Shown piece after piece: positions 48,952 through 61,141 of a stretch of DNA of 64,000 nucleotides. Positions within the stretch are counted from its first letter, which is position 1, and every line of letters starts with the position of its first letter. Below the pieces are notes generated by a model. The model had not been told where the DNA came from. It searched no databases and saw only the letters and a list, made by a program, of their open reading frames with translations. Both the position numbers and the translations under genes were made by a program. The stretch comes from Metabacillus litoralis (GTDB taxonomy: Bacteria > Bacillota > Bacilli > Bacillales > Bacillaceae): contig NZ_JAIVKL010000007.1 of the NCBI RefSeq assembly GCF_020524045.1, positions 1-64,000 of the forward strand. The letters run 5' to 3'.

Positions 48952-48983
48952 TACTACTGTAGAAACATAAGAAATAATTTATC

Positions 48984-49027
48984 AAAAAAGCAGACCAATT
49001 CTTAAAAGGATTTGGTCTGCTTTTTTC
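48984..49027 (+). terminator. Terminator after metY
   Basis: AAAAAAGCAGACCAA pairs with TTGGTCTGCTTTTTT across about 13 nt. Confidence 0.9.
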
Positions 49028-49218
49028 CGTTTATAAATATTAGAATTCCTAATCGCTGTTTGGTCTTATATCTTCTATTGTAATATGGATATATTCCTTC
49101 TTAAAACCCGAAAAAATTGGGTTGCTTTTAACCTCTTGAGAATCAGCTTTATCATTAAGCTATATTAGTAAATTAATTAGTGAGAATAATTAGTTAATTT
49201 GAGATGTGATTATATTGA

Positions 49219-49248
49219 TTGACAGTATTGAAAATAGCGTGATACAAT
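49219..49248 (+). promoter_or_regulatory. Promoter of metNPQ
   Basis: TTGACA (49219-49224), 18-nt spacer and TACAAT (49243-49248). It lies about 60 nt before the SAM riboswitch. Confidence 0.7.
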
Positions 49249-49308
49249 CACACTCGTATTTAAATAACACTTACATTTTATTTCAATATTAATTATATAT
49301 GTATGATC

Positions 49309-49415
49309 TCTTATCAAGAGAGGTGGAGGGAAGTGCCCTATGAAACCCGGCAACCATCAACTATTGTTGAAATGGTGCCAATTCACACAAAGCATTGCTT
49401 TGTAAGATGAGAGAA
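49309..49415 (+). ncRNA. SAM-I (S-box) riboswitch
   Basis: Canonical blocks are present: CTTATCAAGAGAGGTGGAGGGA, TGCCCTATGAAACCCGGCAACC (each given in part), GGTGCCAATTC, and closing GATGAGAGAAAGG. It binds S-adenosylmethionine and represses the downstream importer when SAM is plentiful. Confidence 0.97.
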
Positions 49416-49430
49416 AGGTCTTTTATTTTG

Positions 49431-49461
49431 CCTTTCTGCTCACTTGCAGAAAGGTTTTTTT
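49431..49461 (+). terminator. SAM riboswitch expression-platform terminator
   Basis: CCTTTCTGC pairs with GCAGAAAGG, then seven T. GAAAGG at 49413-49418 in the closing region can pair with CCTTTC, giving the antiterminator. Confidence 0.93.
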
Positions 49462-49564
49462 GTTTTTTGAGAGTGAGTAAATAGATACAGTTGTTTATAA
49501 ACACACGCAAAATAGATAATAGACTGCTTAAAAATTTTGTGAAACTTAGAAAGAAGGTGACATG

Positions 49565-50590
49565 ATGATTTCATTGAAAAAGCTAAATAAAGTCTATGAA
49601 ACAAAGTCTGGTCAAGTTACAGCAGTTAATAACGTGAATTTAGAAATTAATAAAGGCGAGATTTTTGGAATCATTGGCTATAGTGGTGCTGGAAAAAGTT
49701 CTTTAATTAGATTATTAAACGGTTTGGAAAAGCCTACAAGTGGATCAGTTCATGTAGCAGGAAGCCACATAGATTCAATAAAAGGTGCTAAGTTAAGAAA
49801 AGCGCGCCAAGAAATTAGCATGATCTTTCAACATTTTAATCTACTATGGTCAAGAACTGTTAGGGAAAATATTGCTTTTCCATTAGAAATTGCAGGTGTG
49901 AAAGCTTCTGCTCGAAAGAAACGTGTAGATGAATTAATTAAGTTAGTTGGTCTTGAAGGACGAGAAGAGGCCTACCCTGCCCAACTAAGTGGTGGTCAAA
50001 AGCAACGTGTCGGAATTGCTAGAGCATTAGCTAATAATCCAAAAGTTTTATTATGTGATGAAGCAACGTCTGCACTTGATCCACAGACAACGGATTCGAT
50101 TCTGGATTTACTTGTAGATATTAATGAACGATTGGGATTAACAATTGTACTAATTACACATGAGATGCACGTTATCCGTAAAATCTGCCATCGTGTAGCA
50201 GTTATGGAAAATGGTGAGGTTGTTGAACAAGGAAATGTTCTCGACGTGTTTAGAAATCCTCAGAAGCCAATTACCAAAAGATTTGTAAAACAAGTAACAG
50301 AACCTGATGAAACAAATGAAGTTGTCGCTCATTTACTCGAGTTATATCCGAAAGGAAAAGTAATTCAGTTAACTTTTGTTGGTGAATCAGCAGAGCAGCC
50401 AATCATTACAAATTTAATTAGAAATTACTCCATTGAAGTGAATATTCTACAGGGGAAAATATCCCAAACACAAAGTGGTTCTTATGGAAATTTATTTATT
50501 CATTTAGATGGAAATGAAGCAGAGATTAATAAGGCATTAGCATTTATTTATGAACAAAATGTAGAAGTGGAGGTGATTGCAAATGCTTGA
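49565..50590 (+). CDS. metN: Methionine ABC transporter ATP-binding protein MetN
   Basis: 341 residues. Walker A GYSGAGKSS (about 37-45), signature LSGGQKQRVGIAR (about 140), Walker B VLLCDEATSALD and H-loop LITHEMHV. The C-terminal NIL (ACT-like) domain at about 260-341 binds methionine for feedback inhibition of transport. The second of two ATGs fits AAGGTGA better. It overlaps metP by 8 nt. Confidence 0.94.
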   Translation: MISLKKLNKVYETKSGQVTAVNNVNLEINKGEIFGIIGYSGAGKSSLIRLLNGLEKPTSGSVHVAGSHIDSIKGAKLRKARQEISMIFQHFNLLWSRTVRENIAFPLEIAGVKASARKKRVDELIKLVGLEGREEAYPAQLSGGQKQRVGIARALANNPKVLLCDEATSALDPQTTDSILDLLVDINERLGLTIVLITHEMHVIRKICHRVAVMENGEVVEQGNVLDVFRNPQKPITKRFVKQVTEPDETNEVVAHLLELYPKGKVIQLTFVGESAEQPIITNLIRNYSIEVNILQGKISQTQSGSYGNLFIHLDGNEAEINKALAFIYEQNVEVEVIANA

Positions 50591-51251
50591 ACAGCTCCTA
50601 CCAGAAGTTAAATGGGAAAAAGTGTGGGAGTCAACATATGAAACAATTTATATGACAACCATTTCAGTCGTGGCAACTTTTCTTATTGGTATCATTTTAG
50701 GATTATTATTATTTTTAACGGCTAAGGGAAACATATGGGAAAACAAGTTTGTAAATGGATTAGTTGCAGCTATTGTGAATGTTTTTAGATCTATTCCATT
50801 TATTATCTTAATTATCCTACTATTGCCATTCACAAAAATATTAGTTGGTACCATGCTAGGGGCAAATGCAGCTTTACCGGCGTTAATTATTGGTGCAGCT
50901 CCATTTTATGGACGTATGGTTGAAATTGCACTGAGAGAAATAGATAAAGGTGTAATTGAGGCAGCAAAATCTATGGGAGCGAAAACAACAACAATTATTT
51001 GGAAAGTACTTTTACCAGAATCGATGCCTGGATTAGTGTCGGGAATCACTGTTACTGCGATTGCGTTAGTTGGTTATACAGCTATGGCAGGAGCAATTGG
51101 TGCTGGTGGATTAGGAAACCTAGCCTTTATGGAAGGTTTTAATAGAGGTAATAACCAAGTTACTTTTGTTGCAACAATCATTATTCTTATTTTTGTATTT
51201 ATCATCCAATTTATTGGAGATAAGATAACTAAAACTTTAGATAAACGATAG
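50583..51251 (+). CDS. metP: Methionine ABC transporter permease MetP
   Basis: 222 residues, five membrane helices, MetI-type. The coupling-helix EAA motif is ALREIDKGVIEAAKSMGAKTTTI (given by ends) near 117-140. The ATG at 50583 has GGAGGTGA 6 nt upstream and lies inside the metN 3' end. Confidence 0.93.
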   Translation: MLEQLLPEVKWEKVWESTYETIYMTTISVVATFLIGIILGLLLFLTAKGNIWENKFVNGLVAAIVNVFRSIPFIILIILLLPFTKILVGTMLGANAALPALIIGAAPFYGRMVEIALREIDKGVIEAAKSMGAKTTTIIWKVLLPESMPGLVSGITVTAIALVGYTAMAGAIGAGGLGNLAFMEGFNRGNNQVTFVATIIILIFVFIIQFIGDKITKTLDKR

Positions 51252-51263
51252 GGAGGAAACAAA

Positions 51264-52112
51264 ATGATGAAGAAAACTTTATTGGCTATTTTATTAGCTG
51301 TTTTCACAACTGCACTAGTAGCATGTGGAGGAGCTGAACAAGGAGAAGGTACAGAAGGTGCTGAATCAGGTACAAAAACGTTAAAAGTTGGAGCTTCACC
51401 TGTACCACATGTTGAAATTTTAGAAGAAGCTAAGCCACTACTAGAGGAAAAAGGCATTGAATTAGATATTGTTGAGTTTACAGATTATATTTTACCTAAT
51501 AAAACGTTAGCAGAGGATGAGTTAGATGCTAACTACTTCCAACATGAGCCTTACTTAGAGTCTCAAATTGCTGATAACGATTATAAGTTTGTTAATGCAG
51601 GTGGAGTTCATATTGAACCAATTGGAGTGTATTCTAAACGACATAAATCATTAGAAGATTTACCAGAAGGTGCAAAAATTATTATGAGTAACTCTGTTGC
51701 TGATCATGGACGTATGTTATCAATGTTAGAAGAAAAAGGATTAATCAAGCTTAAAGAAGGCGTTGAAAAAACAGAAGCAACACTAGAAGATATAGCTGAA
51801 AATCCTAAAAATATTGAATTCCAAGCTGATATTGAAGCTCCATTATTAACAAAAGCTTATGAAAATGATGAAGCAGATGCATTTTTAATCAATGGTAACT
51901 ATGCTCTACAAGAAGGCTTAAATCCTGCAGAGGATTCAATTGCACTTGAATCTCCTGATAACAACCCTTATGTGAATTTAGTTGTTGTTCGTGAAGGTGA
52001 TGAAAGTCGTGAAGAAATTAAAGCTTTAGTGGAAGTATTGCAATCAAAAGAAATCCAAGAATTTATTAAAACAAAATATGAAGGATCTGTTCTTTCTGCA
52101 CAAGGGGAATAA
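51264..52112 (+). CDS. metQ: Methionine-binding lipoprotein MetQ
   Basis: 282 residues. Lipoprotein signal LVACGG with Cys near residue 21; NlpA/MetQ fold with GASPVPHVEIL, DELDANYFQHEPYL and IEPIGVYS motifs. It captures L- or D-methionine and delivers it to MetNP. 12 nt after metP. Confidence 0.95.
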   Translation: MMKKTLLAILLAVFTTALVACGGAEQGEGTEGAESGTKTLKVGASPVPHVEILEEAKPLLEEKGIELDIVEFTDYILPNKTLAEDELDANYFQHEPYLESQIADNDYKFVNAGGVHIEPIGVYSKRHKSLEDLPEGAKIIMSNSVADHGRMLSMLEEKGLIKLKEGVEKTEATLEDIAENPKNIEFQADIEAPLLTKAYENDEADAFLINGNYALQEGLNPAEDSIALESPDNNPYVNLVVVREGDESREEIKALVEVLQSKEIQEFIKTKYEGSVLSAQGE

Positions 52113-52118
52113 TCGATT

Positions 52119-52146
52119 AAAGCTAACCTTTTTGGTTAGCTTTTTC
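52119..52146 (+). terminator. Terminator of metNPQ
   Basis: AAAGCTAACC pairs with GGTTAGCTTT around a TTTTT loop, then T residues. Confidence 0.9.
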
Positions 52147-52244
52147 TTTTTTGGGGGTTAAAAAAGTCAAGCACAGGGTGAGTATAAAAATCCATTTATA
52201 AAGCATAATAACTTTGAAAAAAGGTAGAATGGAGTTGTTGAAGT

Positions 52245-52613
52245 ATGGAACACTTTGAACCAAGAAATTCAACAGAAGCTGCTTTACACGAATATAAAAG
52301 TGGATTAGGTTTATTTACGCAAAAAATGCCGGAGATTGCTAGCCATTATAATGCTTTTACAGAAGCTTGTTTTATGGAAGGAACATTGTCAAAAAAGGAA
52401 AAACACTTGATTGCTCTTGGAATTGCGATTAATGCTCAAGACGAATATTGTATGATTTATCATACAAAAGGCTGCTTGGACAATGGAGCGAACGAAGAAG
52501 AAATTCTAGAAACAATTGGTGTAACTGCAGCATTTGGTGGTGGTGCAGCAATGAGTCAGGCTGTAACACTTGTACAAGAATGTATTGTAGAACTAAATCA
52601 ATTAAAACAATAA
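52245..52613 (+). CDS. yurZ: Carboxymuconolactone decarboxylase-like protein YurZ
   Basis: 122 residues, CMD/AhpD-fold helical protein. [32 protein letters not shown] (given by ends) contains the E-x-C-x2-YH motif. It may act in peroxide or thiol chemistry like AhpD, but the second Cys lies further off (C-x5-C), so classical CxxC AhpD activity is doubtful. Same position as B. subtilis yurZ between metQ and sufC. Confidence 0.85.
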   Translation: MEHFEPRNSTEAALHEYKSGLGLFTQKMPEIASHYNAFTEACFMEGTLSKKEKHLIALGIAINAQDEYCMIYHTKGCLDNGANEEEILETIGVTAAFGGGAAMSQAVTLVQECIVELNQLKQ

Positions 52614-52801
52614 AAAAATAATAATTAAGAGAAAACGTGAGGAATTTCGAGGAATTTTGCATATCTTTTATTTGAGTGTGTTAAACTGATAGAATATAGC
52701 CTTGTATCGTTTGTCACTTAATCTAACGCACTTTGAGTTGTTAGAATATTCTTGATAAGCTTATTATCGTACAAATAATAAGTTGAAAGGATTGGTTCAC
52801 T

Positions 52802-52999
52802 ATTTTAACGAATCAAGATATTCTGGATCTTAATTACACATCTGAAATGGAAAAGGCAATGCATCAGTCCCATGGTGTAGGATATGCTGAATATGCAAGA
52901 AAACCCGATAAAAGAATGGCTATTGAGAGAAGCCGTGAAGAAGATTATCGTAAAAGTCAGTTGATTTATGCTGATATTGAAAGAAAAATGCAAAGATAA
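52802..52999 (+). CDS. Small hypothetical protein with non-standard start
   Basis: An open frame of 66 codons rich in charged residues (MEKAMHQSHGVGYAEYARKPDKR...ADIERKMQR), ending at a terminator hairpin. AAAGGA at 52786-52791 is 10 nt before an in-frame ATT at 52802; no ATG, GTG or TTG lies at a suitable distance. The first ATG (52847) gives 50 residues but has no ribosome binding site. Composition and terminator suggest a real gene. No family recognised. Confidence 0.5.
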   Translation: MLTNQDILDLNYTSEMEKAMHQSHGVGYAEYARKPDKRMAIERSREEDYRKSQLIYADIERKMQR

Positions 53000-53015
53000 A
53001 GAATATATATTTTAA

Positions 53016-53046
53016 AAAACCAGTCATTAAGTTGGCTGGTTTTTTC
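53016..53046 (+). terminator. Terminator after the small ORF
   Basis: AACCAG pairs with CTGGTT with a short mismatch region, followed by TTTTT. Confidence 0.75.
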
Positions 53047-53330
53047 TCATATAGCATTTTCTAATTAAGAATTTATGTAAATTGTTACTAAATAATTAGT
53101 TAGCATGTTTTTCTATTGTATGCAAAAAATAAACTAGGTTAGAAAAGTAGAATCGTTAAGGAATATGTTATATAGTAGAAAAAGCTAATTTCTCTATTTA
53201 CATATGTGAAAAACTTTTTATATAGAAAGAACATAATATAAAAGAGTGCTTGTTGAGGTATGCCTTGGAGTTAAGGGTCGTACATGAGATTTTTTGTAAC
53301 TAGACATTAATCGACATCATTCCATAAAGG
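53047..53330. other. Leader region before suf with no gene seen
   Basis: AT-rich, no convincing ORF or hairpin. A moderately GC patch at about 53253-53285 (TTGAGGTATGCC...GGGTCGTAC) is unexplained. Confidence 0.4.
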
Positions 53331-53382
53331 TTGTGTTCACTTTTCATTTGTTATAATATTAGAATGAGAATAAAATGAGAAT
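53330..53382 (+). promoter_or_regulatory. suf promoter with an 11-bp direct repeat
   Basis: TATAAT at 53352-53357 preceded by a weak -35 (GTTGTG, 16-nt spacer). AATGAGAAT occurs at 53363-53371 and again at 53374-53382, 11 bp apart, i.e. one helical turn, just past the start site. It could bind a regulator of Fe-S assembly; which one is unknown. Confidence 0.5.
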
Positions 53383-53414
53383 TAGTAAACTTTATATATT
53401 ATGGAGGTATCGTC

Positions 53415-54200
53415 ATGGCAGGTTCTACATTAATCATTAAGGATTTACACGTTGAAATTGATGGCAAAGAAATTTTAAAAGGTGTAAATCTTGAAATAAA
53501 CGGCGGAGAGTTCCATGCAATTATGGGGCCAAACGGAACAGGTAAATCAACTTTATCATCAGCAATCATGGGTCACCCTAAGTATGAAGTAACAAAGGGT
53601 AGTATCACACTTGATGGTGAAGATGTACTAGAAATGGAAGTAGACGAGCGTGGACGCGCAGGTCTTTTCTTAGCAATGCAATACCCAAGTGAAATTAGTG
53701 GTGTAACAAATGCTGATTTCTTACGTTCTTCAATTAATGCACGTCGCGAAGAAGGCGAAGAGATTTCATTAATGAAATTTATTCGTAAAATGGATGCGAA
53801 TATGGAAGAGCTAGAAATGGATCCAGATATGGCACAACGTTATTTAAATGAAGGATTTTCAGGTGGAGAGAAAAAGCGTAATGAAATTCTTCAATTAATG
53901 ATGATTGAACCAAAAATCGCTATTTTAGATGAAATTGATTCAGGTCTTGATATTGATGCGTTAAAAGTAGTTGCAAAAGGGATCAATAAAATGAGAAACG
54001 ATGAATTTGGTTGCTTAATGATCACTCACTATCAACGTTTACTAAATTACATTACTCCTGATAAAGTACACGTTATGATGCAAGGTCGTGTAGTAAAATC
54101 AGGTGGTCCTGAATTAGCACAACGTTTAGAAGCAGAAGGTTATGATTGGATTAAACAAGAATTAGGTATAGATGACGAAACTGTTGGGCAAGAAGCTTAA
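53415..54200 (+). CDS. sufC: Fe-S cluster assembly ATPase SufC
   Basis: 261 residues, ABC-type ATPase of SufBCD. Walker A GPNGTGKST (about 38-46), signature FSGGEKKRNEILQ, Walker B IAILDEIDSGLDIDAL. First gene of the five-gene sufCDSUB operon, which in Firmicutes is the main Fe-S biogenesis system. Confidence 0.96.
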   Translation: MAGSTLIIKDLHVEIDGKEILKGVNLEINGGEFHAIMGPNGTGKSTLSSAIMGHPKYEVTKGSITLDGEDVLEMEVDERGRAGLFLAMQYPSEISGVTNADFLRSSINARREEGEEISLMKFIRKMDANMEELEMDPDMAQRYLNEGFSGGEKKRNEILQLMMIEPKIAILDEIDSGLDIDALKVVAKGINKMRNDEFGCLMITHYQRLLNYITPDKVHVMMQGRVVKSGGPELAQRLEAEGYDWIKQELGIDDETVGQEA

Positions 54201-54221
54201 GCGTAAGGGGAGGTAAGACGT

Positions 54222-57173
<2,952 letters not shown>

Positions 57174-57213
57174 GGAGAATTCCTTAAATCTAAATGAATA
57201 GGAGTGAATGTAG

Positions 57214-58611
57214 ATGGCTAAAAAGGCACCTGAAATCGGCGATTATAAATATGGGTTTGCTGACAAAGATGTTTCCATCTTCCGTTCAGAGCGAGGATTA
57301 ACGAAAGAAATCGTTGAGGAAATTTCTCGCATGAAAAAGGAACCACAATGGATGCTAGATTTTCGATTAAAATCTTTAGAACATTTCTATAATATGCCAA
57401 TGCCTCAATGGGGCGGAGATATGGCAGAACTAAATTTTGATGAGATTACGTATTATGTTAAACCATCAGAAAAGTCTGAACGTTCATGGGATGAAGTACC
57501 AGAGGAAATCAAAAATACATTTGATAAGCTTGGTATTCCAGAAGCAGAACAAAAATACTTGGCAGGTGTATCAGCTCAATACGAATCAGAGGTTGTTTAC
57601 CACAATATGAAAGAAGATCTTGAGGATTTAGGTATTGTCTTCAAGGATACGGATACAGCTTTAAAAGAAAATGAGGATATATTCCGTGAGCATTTTGGTA
57701 AAGTTATCCCACCTACTGATAACAAGTTCTCTGCGCTTAATTCAGCAGTATGGTCAGGTGGTTCATTCATCTATGTACCTAAAGGTATTAAGGTTGATAC
57801 GCCTTTACAAGCTTATTTCCGTATTAACTCTGAAAACATGGGGCAGTTTGAGCGTACACTTATTATTGTTGATGAAGGCGCACATGTACATTATGTTGAA
57901 GGATGTACAGCACCAGTTTATACAACAAACTCTTTACACAGTGCGGTTGTTGAAATCATCGTTAAGGATGGCGGTTATTGCCGTTATACAACAATCCAAA
58001 ACTGGGCAAACAACGTGTTTAATTTAGTAACAAAACGTGCTGTTTGTGAAGCTAATGCAACAATGGAATGGATTGATGGAAACATCGGATCTAAACTAAC
58101 AATGAAATACCCTGCTGTTATCCTTAAGGGTGAGGGTGCACGTGGTATGACATTATCTATTGCAATTGCAGGTAAAGGTCAGCACCAAGATGCAGGTGCA
58201 AAAATGATTCACTTAGCACCAAATACGTCATCGACTATTGTATCTAAATCGATCTCTAAACATGGTGGTAAAGTAACTTATCGTGGAATTGTTCATTTTG
58301 GTCGTAAGGCAGAAGGTGCAAGATCAAATATTGAATGTGATACACTCATTATGGATAACCAATCGACATCAGATACAATTCCTTATAATGAGATTTTAAA
58401 CGATAATATCTCTCTTGAGCATGAAGCGAAGGTTTCTAAAGTTTCAGAAGAACAATTATTCTATCTAATGAGCCGTGGTATCTCAGAAGAAGAAGCAACT
58501 GAAATGATCGTAATGGGCTTTATCGAGCCATTTACAAAAGAGCTTCCAATGGAATATGCTGTTGAGATGAACCGTCTAATCAAGTTCGAAATGGAAGGTT
58601 CTATTGGATAA
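57214..58611 (+). CDS. sufB: Fe-S cluster assembly scaffold SufB
   Basis: 465 residues, beta-helix scaffold paired with SufC and Suf[21 protein letters not shown] (about 230-250) and [22 protein letters not shown] near the C-terminus are typical. The 3' end is intact although a mobile element begins about 50-90 bp beyond it. Confidence 0.96.
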   Translation: MAKKAPEIGDYKYGFADKDVSIFRSERGLTKEIVEEISRMKKEPQWMLDFRLKSLEHFYNMPMPQWGGDMAELNFDEITYYVKPSEKSERSWDEVPEEIKNTFDKLGIPEAEQKYLAGVSAQYESEVVYHNMKEDLEDLGIVFKDTDTALKENEDIFREHFGKVIPPTDNKFSALNSAVWSGGSFIYVPKGIKVDTPLQAYFRINSENMGQFERTLIIVDEGAHVHYVEGCTAPVYTTNSLHSAVVEIIVKDGGYCRYTTIQNWANNVFNLVTKRAVCEANATMEWIDGNIGSKLTMKYPAVILKGEGARGMTLSIAIAGKGQHQDAGAKMIHLAPNTSSTIVSKSISKHGGKVTYRGIVHFGRKAEGARSNIECDTLIMDNQSTSDTIPYNEILNDNISLEHEAKVSKVSEEQLFYLMSRGISEEEATEMIVMGFIEPFTKELPMEYAVEMNRLIKFEMEGSIG

Positions 58612-58699
58612 AAAAGAAATAACCTTTTTATATCAAGGGTTTGAGAGGTTTTTATAAAGTGTGAAATTATCATCGTGCCGATTTCATGCCGATTTGATT
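58612..58699. other. Candidate attachment-site region and integrase arm sites
   Basis: Between the sufB stop and the end of the integrase gene. TGCCGATTT occurs at 58676-58684 and 58687-58695, an 11-bp-spaced direct repeat like the arm-type sites bound by the N-terminal domain of tyrosine integrases. The core crossover site is probably in 58630-58665 (AAGGGTTTGAGAGG region) but cannot be fixed without the other end. Confidence 0.5.
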
Positions 58700-59857
58700 T
58701 TATCTTTTAGTGTAGGAGGCGAACTTTTTAAGTTCGTCTTCTTCTATTTTTTCGGTGATATCAAGATAAGTATCTGCTGTTGTTTTAATGCTTTTATGCC
58801 CAAGTCGATTTGAAACATATTTTAAACTTACACCTGATTCAAGCATCAGAACAGCATGTGTATGTCTAAAACCGTGGGTGCCTTTATAATCAACAACTGC
58901 TTTTTTACAATAATCTTGCATTGTTTCACGGATAATTGAAGGTGTTAAATAATTCCCGTTATAATTTTGAAAGATTATGCCCTCATTATTTTTATAAAAC
59001 CTCGGATTTCCTAAAATCAATTCATTTTGCTTCATCTTAAACTTCTTCAATTCACGTAATACTTCATCTTCAATTTTTATTGTGCGATATGATGAAGAGT
59101 TTTTTAATGTTGTCAATTTCACTTTGTTATTATCGTCACGACTTGTTTGTTTATCTATTGTTATTTTATCACCATCAATATCCGACCATCTTAAGGCTAA
59201 TGCTTCACTTATTCTTAATCCCGTTTTGCTTAAGAAAAACATAAGCATGTAATATAGTTGATAATCAGGAAAGCGCTGATGCTTATAGATTTTCATGAAA
59301 TCCAATAATTGATTTAATTCCTGAAGGCTAAAATATTTCACCTTTTCCTTTTTTATAGCAACAGCATCTTGAACAGGAACTTTTAATTTATCGGCAGGGT
59401 TTTTTTCAAGCACTTCAAGTTCATGTACAGCATGATGCAAAATACTTTTCATAACTGAAAGATATTTCAATCTCGAACCAAATGAATATTTCTCATTCCC
59501 GTCTTTATCTATTTCTCCGAATGTTGTAATCCATCTTTTTATTTCAGTTCTTTTGATCGTCATAATTTTTTTATCTCCGAAAGTGGGCATGATGTGATTT
59601 CTAATAATCACTTCAAGTTGTACAAATGTTGATTCCTTAACACTTGCTTTTTTATGCTCAAGCCAATCTTTCACAGCATCTTCAAACAACATATTTCTGT
59701 CATTTAAAGTTTGACCGTAATAGATTCGCTCTTCAACTTTTGCCGCTTCAATTTCAGCTTCCTTTTTCGTACGGAATGTTCCGATACTTCTTTCCTTACC
59801 ATCCTTAGATACACGCGCCTGCCATTTTCCACTGGGTAACTTTCTGAATGTAGCCAT
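58700..59857 (-). CDS. int: Tyrosine-type integrase
   Basis: 385 residues, phage/ICE-type site-specific recombinase. N-terminal AP2-like arm-binding domain (about 1-50, PSGKWQARVSKDGKERSIGTF), SAM-like core-binding domain (about 60-165) and catalytic domain with Arg in TGLRISEALALRW (about 217), HxxR in GTHGFRHTHAVLM (about 333-336) and Tyr in TADTYLDITE (about 368). Catalytic set complete. Terminal gene of the element, transcribed toward sufB. 17 nt after the repressor gene, so they may share a transcript. Confidence 0.93.
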   Translation of the reverse strand: MATFRKLPSGKWQARVSKDGKERSIGTFRTKKEAEIEAAKVEERIYYGQTLNDRNMLFEDAVKDWLEHKKASVKESTFVQLEVIIRNHIMPTFGDKKIMTIKRTEIKRWITTFGEIDKDGNEKYSFGSRLKYLSVMKSILHHAVHELEVLEKNPADKLKVPVQDAVAIKKEKVKYFSLQELNQLLDFMKIYKHQRFPDYQLYYMLMFFLSKTGLRISEALALRWSDIDGDKITIDKQTSRDDNNKVKLTTLKNSSSYRTIKIEDEVLRELKKFKMKQNELILGNPRFYKNNEGIIFQNYNGNYLTPSIIRETMQDYCKKAVVDYKGTHGFRHTHAVLMLESGVSLKYVSNRLGHKSIKTTADTYLDITEKIEEDELKKFASYTKR

Positions 59858-59873
59858 TTTTCCTTATCTCCTT

Positions 59874-60302
59874 TCATTCCTGTAACATTATCTTGATAAC
59901 GCTTTTTATCTTTTTGATTTCTTCACTAGTTAATTGCCTGTCCTCAAGAAAAATCTTATGATTGGGGTCAAAAATATAACTAAGTTCAAATTGCTTTTCC
60001 CCTTCTTCTACTGCCTCTGGTGGCATTGGAGAACGAGGTTCAATATCCTCTCCTTGTATGTGTCCTTGCAATTCCTCTATAACTTCCTCCGCAGGAATAT
60101 ATCCTGCTGCCATCATTAAATCCTCATATGATTCATTTAAACCTTCTGCCAATTTTTCTAATATTTTTGGAGAAGGGGTTATTCGCCTTCCTCTTTCAAT
60201 TTGTGAAATGTACATAGCAGAAACACCAGATAATTCTCCAAGTTTATTCATCGAAAGATTTTTTTCTTCTCTTTTTGATTTGAGATAATTTTTAAAATCC
60301 AA
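59874..60302 (-). CDS. Element repressor, Xre/SinR-type HTH
   Basis: 142 residues. N-terminal HTH_3 (LKSKREEKNLSMNKLGELSGVS...YISQIERGRRITPS, residues about 5-45) and an acidic C-terminal region of unknown fold (SEEIKKIKSVIKIMLQE at the end). Likely the immunity/master repressor of the element. No ImmA-type protease gene accompanies it. TTG start with AGGAGTGAT upstream. It faces the excisionase-like gene across two palindromes. Confidence 0.85.
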   Translation of the reverse strand: MDFKNYLKSKREEKNLSMNKLGELSGVSAMYISQIERGRRITPSPKILEKLAEGLNESYEDLMMAAGYIPAEEVIEELQGHIQGEDIEPRSPMPPEAVEEGEKQFELSYIFDPNHKIFLEDRQLTSEEIKKIKSVIKIMLQE

Positions 60303-60336
60303 TTTATATCACTCCTATCAACAATAAATATTACAC

Positions 60337-60354
60337 TATAAACTATAGTTTATA
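60337..60354. promoter_or_regulatory. Putative operator 1 (18-bp perfect palindrome)
   Basis: TATAAACTATAGTTTATA lies about 35 bp upstream of the repressor start, at the place expected for the repressor's own promoter. Likely autoregulatory operator. Confidence 0.65.
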
Positions 60355-60479
60355 CAAACGGTTATCTATGTTAAATTTTGTTAAATGTTATTCGATGACA
60401 GTATTATGACAGAAAAGGTACCAGAAAAATTACAGAAAGAGTACATTATTTTGAATGTTTTTCATGTCAATAATAAGTA

Positions 60480-60495
60480 TTGTAATGCATTACAA
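60480..60495. promoter_or_regulatory. Putative operator 2 (16-bp perfect palindrome)
   Basis: TTGTAATGCATTACAA lies about 75 bp upstream of the rightward gene. Its sequence differs from operator 1, so a second regulator may bind it. Confidence 0.55.
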
Positions 60496-60568
60496 AATAT
60501 TTTTATAAGCAAATGTTTACGTTTGAAATGAGTAAAAATATTGAAATTAACAAAGGAGGATTAACCAA

Positions 60569-60862
60569 ATGCTTAATATTACTTTAGATGAAAGAGAAAT
60601 AAAAAAATTATATTTAGATGAAGTTCGTAAACGTGTAGAAGAAATTGAGGAACAAGCGTTGCTTATAGATACAAAGGAACTTTGCAGAATGCTATCTTTA
60701 AGCAGACCAACAGTAGAAAAATTATTTATATACAATCAGAATTTTCCCTCTATGCGAGTGGGCAAGAAGTGGTTATTCAATCGTAAAGAAGTAGAGAAAT
60801 ATATCAATCGTTGGTCAATAGATGTTAAGAAAAAAGGCGGTAATGTTGAGTGTGATTATTAA
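60569..60862 (+). CDS. Excisionase-like helix-turn-helix protein
   Basis: 97 residues. The N-terminal helical part LDEREIKKLYLDEVRKRVEEIE is followed by a winged-helix DNA-binding domain TKELCRMLSLSRPTVEKLF...RVGKKWLFNRKEVEKYI, the pattern of Xis/AlpA/DUF771-type proteins of phages and islands. AAAGGAGG precedes the ATG. First gene of the rightward module; it could be excisionase or activator of replication genes. Confidence 0.75.
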   Translation: MLNITLDEREIKKLYLDEVRKRVEEIEEQALLIDTKELCRMLSLSRPTVEKLFIYNQNFPSMRVGKKWLFNRKEVEKYINRWSIDVKKKGGNVECDY

Positions 60863-60976
60863 ATCTGAAAAAAGAATAGGAGAACTTTTATAACCACAGC
60901 AACTTGTCGATAAGCTATTCGGTTGTCGAAACTTAAAGGAATTCATTTCTTGACAGCTTGAAGGGGGGTGAATCTT

Positions 60977-61093
60977 ATGGAAAAACCTTCACTATTTATA
61001 AGAATCGTTTGTTTCTATAATGATAGACTTTTCATGTTTAACAAAAAGAGGATAGACAAGCAAAGACAAAGACAGAAAAGAAAGTCAAGATAA
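60977..61093 (+). CDS. Small very basic protein (38 residues)
   Basis: MEKPSLFIRIVCFYNDRLFM... then a run dominated by Lys, Arg and Gln to the end (KQRQRQKRKSR). GGGGGGTG stands 7 nt before the ATG, an excellent site. The hydrophobic N-terminus and polybasic C-terminus could bind nucleic acid or membrane. No family recognised. Confidence 0.55.
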   Translation: MEKPSLFIRIVCFYNDRLFMFNKKRIDKQRQRQKRKSR

Positions 61094-61141
61094 ATTACAA
61101 AATAGTAAGTTCAGGCAGCAAGGGGCAAAGGAGGAAAACCA

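Noticed and set aside
57671-58027. 118-codon frame inside sufB
   Set aside because: Alternative-frame shadow of sufB.
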